In this document: positions 45,675-53,257 of the stretch, one piece after another
How the letters are laid out: every line of letters begins with the position of its first letter
How positions within the stretch are numbered: the stretch's first letter is position 1
NCBI RefSeq assembly: GCF_014645235.1
Contig: NZ_BMLM01000001.1
Span: forward strand, 930,001 to 994,000
Direction: 5' to 3'
Source of the DNA: Agrococcus terreus
GTDB taxonomy: Bacteria > Actinomycetota > Actinomycetes > Actinomycetales > Microbacteriaceae
DNA: 64,000 nt
Position numbers and translations under genes: made by a program
Notes under the pieces: generated by a model
What the model saw: the letters and a program-made list of their open reading frames with translations, nothing else
What the model was told of the DNA's origin: nothing
The model's database searches: none

Positions 45675-47081
45675 GTGTCCAGCACGACGCACACCTCCGC
45701 GAAGGAGCGGAACAAGGTCCTCGGCGCAGTCGTCGTCGGCACCACCATCGAGTGGTACGACTTCTTCATCTACGCCTTCATGGCGAACCTCGTGTTCGCG
45801 CAGCTCTTCTTCGAGCCGGCCGGGCCCGGGGTCGCGCAGATCCTGTCGCTCGTGACGATCGGCATCTCGTTCCTCTTCCGCCCGCTCGGCGCGTTCCTCG
45901 CCGGCCACTACGGCGACAAGCTCGGGCGCCGCCCGATGCTCGTCATCACGCTGCTCCTCATGGGCGTCGCGACGACGCTCGTCGGCGCGCTGCCGACCTA
46001 CGAGGCGGCCGGCATCATCGCGCCGATCCTGCTCATGATCCTCCGCATCCTGCAGGGCCTCTCGGCCGGCGGCGAGTGGGGCGGCGCCGTGCTCATGGCC
46101 ATCGAGCACGCGCCCGCCAACCGCCGCGGCCTCTTCGGCTCGTTCGTGCAGGCGGGCGTGCCGCTCGGCATGCTGCTCGCCACGGGCGTGCTCGCCGCGA
46201 TCCGCGCGATCTTCCCCGGCGACGCCTTCCTCGAGGTGGGCTGGCGCATCCCGTTCTTCCTGTCGATCATCCTCGTCGTGGTCGGCTACGTCGTGCGCCG
46301 CTCGGTCGACGAGTCGCCGGTGTTCCAGGAGATCAAGGAGACGGCGCAGGAGCAGTCGGCGCCCGTCAAGCAGGTCTTCGCGAAGTACGGCGCGATCATC
46401 CTCTTCGCGGCGATGATCTTCATGGCCAACAATGCCACCGGCTACATGACCACCGGCGGCTACGTGCAGGGCCTCGCCTCGCGCCCCGTCGACGCGACGC
46501 CTCCCGGCCTCGGCTTCGACCCGGTCGGCGTGCAGCTGGCGACCTTCGCTGGCTCGCTGTCGTGGCTCGTGTTCACGTTCCTCGGCGGCTGGCTCTCGGA
46601 CCGCATCGGCCGCAAGCGCCTGTACCTCATCGGCTGGGTGGTGCTCGCGATCACGATCGTGCCGCTCTTCCAGCTCGTCTACACGGGCGTCGGCGGCGTC
46701 GCCATCGCGACGATCCTGCTCGGCGCGGGCCTCGGCCTCACCTACGGCGCGCAGGCCGCCTGGTACGCGGAGTCGTTCCCGGCCTCGGTGCGCTTCTCGG
46801 GCGTCTCGATCGGCTACGCGATCGGTGCGATCATCGGCGGCGCCTTCGCCCCGACCATCGCGCAGGCGCTGCTGCAGTCGACCGGCTCGACGTGGGCGAT
46901 CGTCGGCTACCTGCTCTTCACGGTGGTCGTGTCGGTCATCGGCACGCTGCTCATGAAGGACCGCACGGGCATCCCGCTGTCGGTCGAGTTCGAGCGCACG
47001 GGCAAGTTCGACGCCTGGCGACGCGGCGACGCGTTCGAGGCCGTCTCGGAGGTCGACCGCGAGGCGATTCGCAAGGGCTGA
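45675..47081 (+). CDS. MHS-family MFS transporter, probable aromatic acid importer
   Basis: A 468-residue metabolite:proton symporter (ShiA/ProP/KgtP branch). Family landmarks are GTTIEWYDFFIYAF at the start, GHYGDKLGRRPML after helix 2, LQGLSAGGEWGGAVLM and FPASVRFSGVSIGYAIGA. It has 12 predicted helices and an extended cytoplasmic C-terminus. The GTG start has AGGGAG upstream. It is divergent from the hpa operon and shares the GntR operator pair, so it probably takes up the aromatic acid degraded by the operon. Confidence 0.9.
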   Translation: MSSTTHTSAKERNKVLGAVVVGTTIEWYDFFIYAFMANLVFAQLFFEPAGPGVAQILSLVTIGISFLFRPLGAFLAGHYGDKLGRRPMLVITLLLMGVATTLVGALPTYEAAGIIAPILLMILRILQGLSAGGEWGGAVLMAIEHAPANRRGLFGSFVQAGVPLGMLLATGVLAAIRAIFPGDAFLEVGWRIPFFLSIILVVVGYVVRRSVDESPVFQEIKETAQEQSAPVKQVFAKYGAIILFAAMIFMANNATGYMTTGGYVQGLASRPVDATPPGLGFDPVGVQLATFAGSLSWLVFTFLGGWLSDRIGRKRLYLIGWVVLAITIVPLFQLVYTGVGGVAIATILLGAGLGLTYGAQAAWYAESFPASVRFSGVSIGYAIGAIIGGAFAPTIAQALLQSTGSTWAIVGYLLFTVVVSVIGTLLMKDRTGIPLSVEFERTGKFDAWRRGDAFEAVSEVDREAIRKG

Positions 47082-47102
47082 CGCGCAGCACCGCGCGGCA
47101 CG

Positions 47103-47132
47103 CGGCGGGAGGGGCTCCGGCTCCTCCCGCCG
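47103..47132. terminator. Hairpin between convergent transporter and HtaA genes
   Basis: A 10-bp perfect stem (CGGCGGGAGG and its complement), extendable by three inner pairs, lies between the two stop codons. Confidence 0.7.
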
Positions 47133-47151
47133 TGTCGTGCCGCGGCTGCGA

Positions 47152-47568
47152 CTACTGCTGTGCGTCGACGACCGCGTCGTCGGTCGGCGTGCCGCGCTCG
47201 TAGGGGCCGAAGAACAGGTCGGCGCCGTCCTCGGTGAGGGCGGTGCCGCTGGTGCGCTCGCCGTCGAACGCCTCGATCGTCGCGAAGCGGAGGCGGAGGC
47301 CGGGGTCGTCGGGATCGGCGACCTCGAGCGCCCAGCCGCCGTCGACCTCGACGAGCGACGGATCCGCGATCGTCACGCGCAGCAGCCCGCCGTGGCCGGT
47401 GAGCGTCACGCTGCCGCGGAAGGCGAGCGGCGCGTCGCCGGCGGGCCAGCGCACCCCGCCTGCGCCGTCGTCCTCGGCGCCGTCGGCGAGCGACACCGCG
47501 CCGTCGGCCATCCGGCGCACGTAGGCGAGCAGCGACGCCTTGATGCCCCAGTGCATGCCGCCGCTCAT
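47152..47568 (-). CDS. HtaA-domain protein without signal peptide
   Basis: A 138-residue protein resembling the HtaA domain of corynebacterial haem-uptake proteins: it opens with MHWGIKASLLAYVRRMADG, then RWPAGDAPLAFRGSV, LTGHGGLLRVTIADPSLV and WALEVADPD. No signal peptide or anchor is visible, so it appears cytoplasmic, unlike HtaA itself. It overlaps the LysR gene by four bases (ATGA) and is likely co-transcribed with it. A link to the haem-containing P450 nearby is speculative. Confidence 0.7.
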   Translation of the reverse strand: MSGGMHWGIKASLLAYVRRMADGAVSLADGAEDDGAGGVRWPAGDAPLAFRGSVTLTGHGGLLRVTIADPSLVEVDGGWALEVADPDDPGLRLRFATIEAFDGERTSGTALTEDGADLFFGPYERGTPTDDAVVDAQQ

Positions 47569-48500
47569 GCCGCCGCCCCCGTCGCGACGGTCCAGCGCTG
47601 CGCGCGGGCGAAGCGGATGAGCTCGGCGGTGCGCTCGGTGGGCTCCGAGCCCGCGGGCCAGACGACCTCGACGCCGACGGGCGGCACCGCCGGCTCGATC
47701 TCGCGGATGGCGAGCGGCCGCCCCTCGAAGCTCACCGGCACGGCGGGCCGCTGCACGAGCACGCCGTAGCCGAGCCCGCGTCCCACGAGCGCGCGCACCG
47801 CCTCCGCGCTCTGCACCCGGTGCCGCACCCGCGGCGCGACCCCCGCGGCGGCGAAGAGCGACAGCGTGTGCTGGGTCGACGGCGGCGCGTCGAGCAGCAC
47901 GAGGTCGCGCTCGGCGAGGTCGGCGAGGCGCACCCGCTCCTGCCCCGCGACCGGGTCGTCGGCCGCGACGACGACGTGCGCGATGAGCTCGAACAGCGTC
48001 GCCCGCCGCGGCTGGCCGTGCACGAGCGTGTCGTAGGTGAACGCGACGTCGAGCTCGCCCGACTCCAGCCGGTGCTCGAGCCGGTCGTGCGTCGCCTCGA
48101 CCACCTCGAGCGAGACGCGCGGATGCTGCTGGCCGAACCGCTCGAGCAGCGGCGGCAGGATCGTGGGCGCGAGCGTGGGGTAGCAGCCGATCGCGATGGG
48201 GCCGACGAGCTCGCCCGGTGCGCCGCGCAGCGAGCCCTCGAGCTCGCGGGATGCGGCGAGCAGCGTGCGGGCGCGGGCGACGACCTCCGCGCCGCTGCTC
48301 GTGAGCGTCATCCCGCGCGCGGGCCGCCGCACGGCGAGCCGCGTGCCGAGCGAGCGCTCGAGCTCCGACAGCGCGTCCGAGACGGCCGAGGGCGAGACGC
48401 GCAGCCGGGCCGCGGCGCCGGCGACGGTGCCCTCGTCGGCGGCGCAGACGAGGAACGACAGCTGCCGCAGGGTGAAGGCCGGGGCGTCCAGCGCATCCAT
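47565..48500 (-). CDS. LysR-family transcriptional regulator
   Basis: A 311-residue LysR protein. The N-terminal helix-turn-helix is in TLRQLSFLVCAADEGTVAGAA and VSPSAVSDALSELERSLG; the effector domain spans the rest (PIAIGCYPTLAPTILPPLL, DVAFTYDTLVHG). The second of two ATGs was chosen because GGAG lies six bases before it; the earlier one adds four residues. It is divergent from the P450 fusion gene with a 96-bp gap, the usual position for a LysR regulator and its target. Confidence 0.88.
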   Translation of the reverse strand: MDALDAPAFTLRQLSFLVCAADEGTVAGAAARLRVSPSAVSDALSELERSLGTRLAVRRPARGMTLTSSGAEVVARARTLLAASRELEGSLRGAPGELVGPIAIGCYPTLAPTILPPLLERFGQQHPRVSLEVVEATHDRLEHRLESGELDVAFTYDTLVHGQPRRATLFELIAHVVVAADDPVAGQERVRLADLAERDLVLLDAPPSTQHTLSLFAAAGVAPRVRHRVQSAEAVRALVGRGLGYGVLVQRPAVPVSFEGRPLAIREIEPAVPPVGVEVVWPAGSEPTERTAELIRFARAQRWTVATGAAA

Positions 48501-48596
48501 GTTCGACTCCATCGACGAAGTTGCGGCAGATGATCCGCTTTCCCTCAGCATGCCCGGGCGGGAGGATCGGGGCAAGGCTTCGACGAGGAGGACCCG

Positions 48597-51545
48597 ATGA
48601 GCACCGACGCTCCGGTCGCCGACTGGGTGACGATCCCCGACCTGTACCGCGACCCGTTCCCGATCTACGAGCGGCTGCGCGCGGAGGGCGGCGTGCACTG
48701 GGTGCCGGCGGTGGGGCGCTACCTGATCACCACGTACGAGGCTGTGCACGCGACCGAGCTCGACCAGGAGACGTTCTCGGCGAACGAGCAGGGCTCGCTG
48801 CAGATCCGCGCGATGGGGCACTCCATGCTGCGGCGCGACGATCCGGAGCACCGGCTCGAGCGCACCGCGTGGCAGCCGGCGCTTCGACCGGGCGTCGTGA
48901 AGCGGGTCTGGCGCTCGCGGTTCGAGGCCATCGCCGAGCGGTACCTCGGCGAGATGGTCGAGCGCGGCACGAGCGGCGACCTCATCTGGGACTTCGCGGC
49001 GCCGTTCGCGGCCGAGAGCCTCCGCGAGATCATCGGCCTGCCCAACGTGACGCAGCAGCAGATGCAGCGCTGGTCGCAGACCCTCATCGACGCCACGGGC
49101 AACTACGCCGACGACCCCGACGTGTGGGCGAAGGGGGAGCGGTCGTTCGACGAGGTCGACGCGGCGCTGGCCGAGATCCTGCCGTGGCACGCCGCCAACC
49201 CGAACGAGTCGCTGCTCTCGCAGCTGCTCCGCATCCCCGACTACGAGATGCCGATGGAGCGGATCCGCGCCAACGTGAAGATGACGATCGGCGGCGGCCT
49301 CAACGAGCCGCGCGACGCGCTCGGCGTCGCCGCGTGGGGGCTGCTGACGCACCCGGAGCAGCGCCGCGCCGTCGAGGGCGACCCGAGCCTCCACCACGCG
49401 GTGTTCGACGAGACGCTGCGGTGGATCGCGCCCATCGGCCTGTACTCGCGGCAGGTGACGCGCGACACCGTGCTCGCCGGCACGCGCCTGCCCGCCGGGG
49501 CGCGACTGGGCATCTGCATCCTCTCGGCCAACCGCGACGAGCGCGTGTGGGATGCCCCGGAGCGCTTCGACGTGCGCCGCGAGGTCAAGCCGCACCTCGC
49601 CTTCTCGAAGGGCGTGCACGTGTGCCTCGGCGCGTGGGTCGCTCGCGCGCAGGTCGCCGACGTCGCCCTGCCGATGCTGCTCGGGCGGCTCGAGGGGCTC
49701 GAGCTCGACCCCGATCGCGAGGCGCGGATCGGCGGCTGGGTGTTCCGCGGCATGCTCGACCTGCCGGTGCGGTGGCGCTCGGTGCGCTCGGGCGGCGCTG
49801 TGGCGGCCGCGGCGCCGGCCGCCGGGCCCGCGCCCCGCGTCGCCGTCGTCGGCTCCGGCCCGGCGGGCTGCTTCTCGGCGCAGGCGATCCGGCGCGCGCT
49901 GCCCGCCGCGTCCATCGACGTGCTCGAGGCGCTCCCCGTGCCGTACGGGCTCGTGCGCTCGGGCGTGGCCGCCGACCACCGCGGCACGAAGACCGTCGCG
50001 GCGCAGTTCGACCGGCTCTTCCTGCACGAGGGCGTGCGGTTCCGCGGCGGCGTGCGGCTCGGCACCGACGTCGCGCTCGACGAGCTGCGAGCAGCGTACG
50101 ACGCGGTCGTGCTCGCCACGGGCCTCCGCGCCGACCGCTCGCTCGGGGTGCCGGGCGACGACCTGGCGGGCGTGCACGGCGCCGGCCGCGTCACGCGGCT
50201 GCTCAACGCGCATCCGGACGAGGGCGAGGCGCCGTCGCTCGGCGAGCGCGTCGCGGTCGTGGGGATGGGCAACGTCGCGATGGACGTCGCGCGGCTCCTG
50301 GCGCGCGACGCGGCGGGCTTCGAGGGCTCCGACGTCGACGATGAGGCGCACGCGCGGCTCGCGGGCTCGCTGCGGACGATCGACGTCGTCGGTCGGAGCG
50401 CGCCGGAGGACGCCCGCTTCGATCCGGTCATGGTGCGCGAGCTCGCGGGCCTGCCGGGCGTGCGGCACCGCGTGCACGGCGCCGACCTCGCGCAGCCGGA
50501 GGGGCGGGACGCGCGCGTCGACGCGGTGCGGGCGCTCGCTGCGGGCGGGGATGGTGCGGCCCGGGTGGAGGTGCGCTGGTGGTTCGGGCACGCGCCGGTG
50601 CGCATCGAGGCTGATGGCACCGTCCGCCGGCTCGTGCTGCGGGGCCCAGACGGCGAGGCTGCGCTCGACGTGGATGCGGTGGTCACCGCGGTCGGCTTCG
50701 CCGCGGACGACGACGCGCCGGTGCCTGCGGGCGCGCATCCCGACGGCCGGGTCGAGCCGGGCCTCTACGCCGCCGGCTGGCTGCGGCGCGGGCCGCGCGG
50801 CACGATCCCCGACCAGCGCGCCGACGCGCGCGAGCTCGCGCGGCTGCTGCAGGACGACCTCGCGTCCGGGGCCGTGGCGGTCGGCGCGCCCGGGCTGTCG
50901 GACGTTGCCGGGGAGGTGGGCTTCGACGGCTGGCGCCGCATCGACGTGCGCGAGCGGCTGGGGGCGGCGCCCGGCCGCGAGCGCGCGAAGCTGCGCGACG
51001 TCGCCGGGATGCGAGAGGCTGCGGCCGACCTCGGCATCCCGCTGTCGGAGGTCGCGTCGGAGACCCGCACGGGCGAGGGCGGCGGCCTGCCGGTGACGGT
51101 GCTGTTCGGCACCGAGTCGGGCGGCGCCGAGCTCGTCGCCGACGAGGTCGCGCGGGCCATCGCCGACCGCGCCGACGTCGAGGTGGTCGATCTCGCCGAA
51201 GCGACTCCTGATGCGCTCGACGCCTCGCGCCTCCACCTCGTCGTCTGCTCCACCTACGGCGACGGCGAGGCGCCGACCTCGGCGAGGGCGTTCCTCGCGG
51301 CGCTCGGCGAGCGGCCCGACCTGTCGGGGCTCCGGTACGCGATGCTCGGGATGGGCGACCGCAGCTACGCGCGCACGTACTCGCGGGGCAGCGAGCTCGT
51401 CGACGAGGCGCTCGCGGCGTGCGGCGCCGAGCGGGTGGGCGAGTACGGCCGCCACGACGCGGGCGGCGCGACGCCGGCGGCGGAGGCTGCGCGCGAGTGG
51501 GCCGACGGCGTGCTGGCCGCACTCGCGCTCGCCCCCGCCCGCTGA
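48597..51545 (+). CDS. Self-sufficient cytochrome P450: P450-FprA-type reductase-flavodoxin fusion
   Basis: A 982-residue three-domain monooxygenase. Residues 1-400 are a P450: haem cysteine C343 in FSKGVHVCLG, ExxR at 272-275, and an unusual I-helix GGGLNEP where the usual Thr is Glu237-Pro238. Residues about 410-800 are an FprA/adrenodoxin-reductase-like FAD domain (VVGSGPAGCFSAQ, PYGLVRSGVAADHRGTK, NADPH motif GMGNVAMDVARLL at 556, GWLRRGPRGTI). Residues about 830-975 are an FMN flavodoxin (FGTESGGAELVADE, STYGDGEAP, GMGDRSYA). The FAD and FMN groups would pass electrons from NAD(P)H to haem without a ferredoxin. The ATG has AGGAGG upstream. Confidence 0.92.
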   Translation: MSTDAPVADWVTIPDLYRDPFPIYERLRAEGGVHWVPAVGRYLITTYEAVHATELDQETFSANEQGSLQIRAMGHSMLRRDDPEHRLERTAWQPALRPGVVKRVWRSRFEAIAERYLGEMVERGTSGDLIWDFAAPFAAESLREIIGLPNVTQQQMQRWSQTLIDATGNYADDPDVWAKGERSFDEVDAALAEILPWHAANPNESLLSQLLRIPDYEMPMERIRANVKMTIGGGLNEPRDALGVAAWGLLTHPEQRRAVEGDPSLHHAVFDETLRWIAPIGLYSRQVTRDTVLAGTRLPAGARLGICILSANRDERVWDAPERFDVRREVKPHLAFSKGVHVCLGAWVARAQVADVALPMLLGRLEGLELDPDREARIGGWVFRGMLDLPVRWRSVRSGGAVAAAAPAAGPAPRVAVVGSGPAGCFSAQAIRRALPAASIDVLEALPVPYGLVRSGVAADHRGTKTVAAQFDRLFLHEGVRFRGGVRLGTDVALDELRAAYDAVVLATGLRADRSLGVPGDDLAGVHGAGRVTRLLNAHPDEGEAPSLGERVAVVGMGNVAMDVARLLARDAAGFEGSDVDDEAHARLAGSLRTIDVVGRSAPEDARFDPVMVRELAGLPGVRHRVHGADLAQPEGRDARVDAVRALAAGGDGAARVEVRWWFGHAPVRIEADGTVRRLVLRGPDGEAALDVDAVVTAVGFAADDDAPVPAGAHPDGRVEPGLYAAGWLRRGPRGTIPDQRADARELARLLQDDLASGAVAVGAPGLSDVAGEVGFDGWRRIDVRERLGAAPGRERAKLRDVAGMREAAADLGIPLSEVASETRTGEGGGLPVTVLFGTESGGAELVADEVARAIADRADVEVVDLAEATPDALDASRLHLVVCSTYGDGEAPTSARAFLAALGERPDLSGLRYAMLGMGDRSYARTYSRGSELVDEALAACGAERVGEYGRHDAGGATPAAEAAREWADGVLAALALAPAR

Positions 51546-51588
51546 CGCCCGAAGGCCGCTGCGAGTCGAAGGCACAGCAGGGCAAGTC

Positions 51589-51673
51589 GTCCGCCGCGCC
51601 GTGGTCTCGACTCGGGCGGCGCCGTCCGGCTCGGCCGGAGAGGGGACGGCGCCGCCCGGCTCGACCGGGTGAG
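51589..51673. repeat. Dispersed repeat, copy B1, with 14-bp hairpin
   Basis: It matches 58255-58349 apart from point changes and a 10-bp insertion in the latter. It holds a perfect 14-bp stem (51614-51627 with 51644-51657), so it can also end transcription of the P450 gene. It shares the GTGGTCTCGA core with copies A1 and A2. The 240-bp gap 51546-51785 has no other feature I can support. Confidence 0.7.
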
Positions 51674-51785
51674 CGAACCGGTGCGTCGTGCGCGCGTCGG
51701 CAAGCGCCGTGCGCGCCTCGCGTGGTCGCGCCCCCGGCCGCGGCGGAGGATGAGCGGGTCCCCCTTCGATGGAGAGCGAGGAACC

Positions 51786-53189
51786 ATGGAGACCTACGAG
51801 TCCCTGCTCGGCGCAGTGCGCGCCGACGACGGCATCCCGGTGATCGATCCGGCCACGGGCGAGGTCTTCGCCCACGCGCCCGCCTCGACGCCCGACGACC
51901 TCGAGCGCGCGATCGCCGCCGCCCGCGCCGCGCAGCCCGCCTGGGCCGCGCTGTCCGACCAGGAGCGCCGCGCCGCGCTCACCGCCGCGGCCGACGAGGT
52001 GGAGGCCAACCAGGAGGCGCTCGCGCAGCTCATCGCGCGCGAGCAGGGCAAGCCGCTCAGCGGCCCCGGCGCCCGCTTCGAGGCAGGCGCCGTCGTCGCA
52101 TGGCTGCGCGCGACGATCGCGACCGAGCTCGAGCCGGAGGTCGTCGTCGACGACGGGCAGGCCAAGGCGACCGTCTACTACCGGCCCATCGGCCTCGTCG
52201 GCGCGATCGGGCCCTGGAACTGGCCCGCGATGATCGCCACCTGGCAGTACGCGCCCGCGCTGCGGATGGGCAACGCGGTCGTCATGAAGCCGAGCGAGCA
52301 CACGCCGCTCAGCGTGCTCGCCACCGCGCACCTCGTGAACCGGCACCTGCCGGAGGGTCTGCTCACGGTGCTCGCGGGCGACCGCGACCTCGGCGAGGCG
52401 CTCACGGGCCACCCGGCCTTCGGCAAGATCATGTTCACCGGATCCGCCCGCACCGGGCAGGCGATCATGCGCGCCTCGGCCGACAACCTCACCCGCCTCA
52501 CGCTCGAGCTCGGCGGCAACGACCCCGGCATCGTGCTGCCCGACGTCGATCCGAAGGCCATCGCCGAGGGCCTCTTCTGGGGCGCCTTCATCAACACCGG
52601 GCAGACGTGCGCCGCGCTCAAGCGCCTCTACGTGCACGAGGACGTGTACGACGACGTCGTGCGCGAGCTCGTCGCCGTCGCCGGCGCCATGCCGATGGGA
52701 TCGGGTGTCGACGAGGCGAACGTGCTCGGCCCCCTCACCACCGAGCAGCAGTTCGGGATCGTCGACCGGCTCGTCGAGGAGGCGAAGGCCGCGGGCGGCC
52801 GGGTGCTGCTCGGCGGCGAGCCCGACCGCGACGCGAAGGGCTGGTTCTACCCGGCGACCCTCGTCGACGGCATCGGCGACGACGCCGGGCTCGTGGCCGA
52901 GGAGCAGTTCGGCCCCGCGCTGCCGATCCTGCGCTGGTCGGACGTCGACGACGTCGTCGAGCGAGCGAACCGCGGCGAGGCGGGGCTCGGCGCGAGCGTC
53001 TGGTCGTCGGATCCGGCCAGGGCGCGCGAGGTCGCGGCGCGCATCCAGGCCGGCTCGGTGTGGATCAACTCGCACGGCACGATCCACCCGATGGCGCCGT
53101 TCGGCGGCGTGAAGGGCTCGGGCTTCGGCCTCGAGTTCGGCGTCGAGGGCCTCAAGGCCGTCGCGGTGCCGCAGGTCATCCACGGCTGA
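51786..53189 (+). CDS. Aldehyde dehydrogenase, probable arylacetaldehyde or succinate-semialdehyde type
   Basis: A 467-residue NAD(P)-dependent aldehyde dehydrogenase. Catalytic residues are all visible: asparagine in GPWNWPAM, glutamate in LELGGNDPG, cysteine in NTGQTCAALKR. Position between the P450 fusion and the amine oxidase suggests it oxidises the arylacetaldehyde made by the latter (FeaB-like). Succinate semialdehyde from HpaI is another candidate substrate. The ATG at METYESLL was chosen because upstream in-frame starts run into Arg-rich, unlikely sequence; GCGAGGAA serves as the ribosome-binding site. Confidence 0.88.
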   Translation: METYESLLGAVRADDGIPVIDPATGEVFAHAPASTPDDLERAIAAARAAQPAWAALSDQERRAALTAAADEVEANQEALAQLIAREQGKPLSGPGARFEAGAVVAWLRATIATELEPEVVVDDGQAKATVYYRPIGLVGAIGPWNWPAMIATWQYAPALRMGNAVVMKPSEHTPLSVLATAHLVNRHLPEGLLTVLAGDRDLGEALTGHPAFGKIMFTGSARTGQAIMRASADNLTRLTLELGGNDPGIVLPDVDPKAIAEGLFWGAFINTGQTCAALKRLYVHEDVYDDVVRELVAVAGAMPMGSGVDEANVLGPLTTEQQFGIVDRLVEEAKAAGGRVLLGGEPDRDAKGWFYPATLVDGIGDDAGLVAEEQFGPALPILRWSDVDDVVERANRGEAGLGASVWSSDPARAREVAARIQAGSVWINSHGTIHPMAPFGGVKGSGFGLEFGVEGLKAVAVPQVIHG

Positions 53190-53213
53190 CGCGCCGTCGG
53201 CCTTGAGCCGCCG

Positions 53214-53254
53214 CACGAGGAAGGGCCCCGCGAGGAGCGGGGCCCTTCCTCGTG
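53214..53254. terminator. Bidirectional terminator between ALDH and amine oxidase
   Basis: A perfect 18-bp stem (CACGAGGAAGGGCCCCGC and its complement) with a 5-nt loop, placed between two convergent stop codons. Confidence 0.88.
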
Positions 53255-53257
53255 GCG

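Noticed and set aside
36934-47081. A tautomerase-type HpaF gene hidden in the operon
   Set aside because: Gaps between genes are 50 bp or less, or are four-base overlaps, and no short frame starts with the Pro-1 pattern of 4-OT enzymes.
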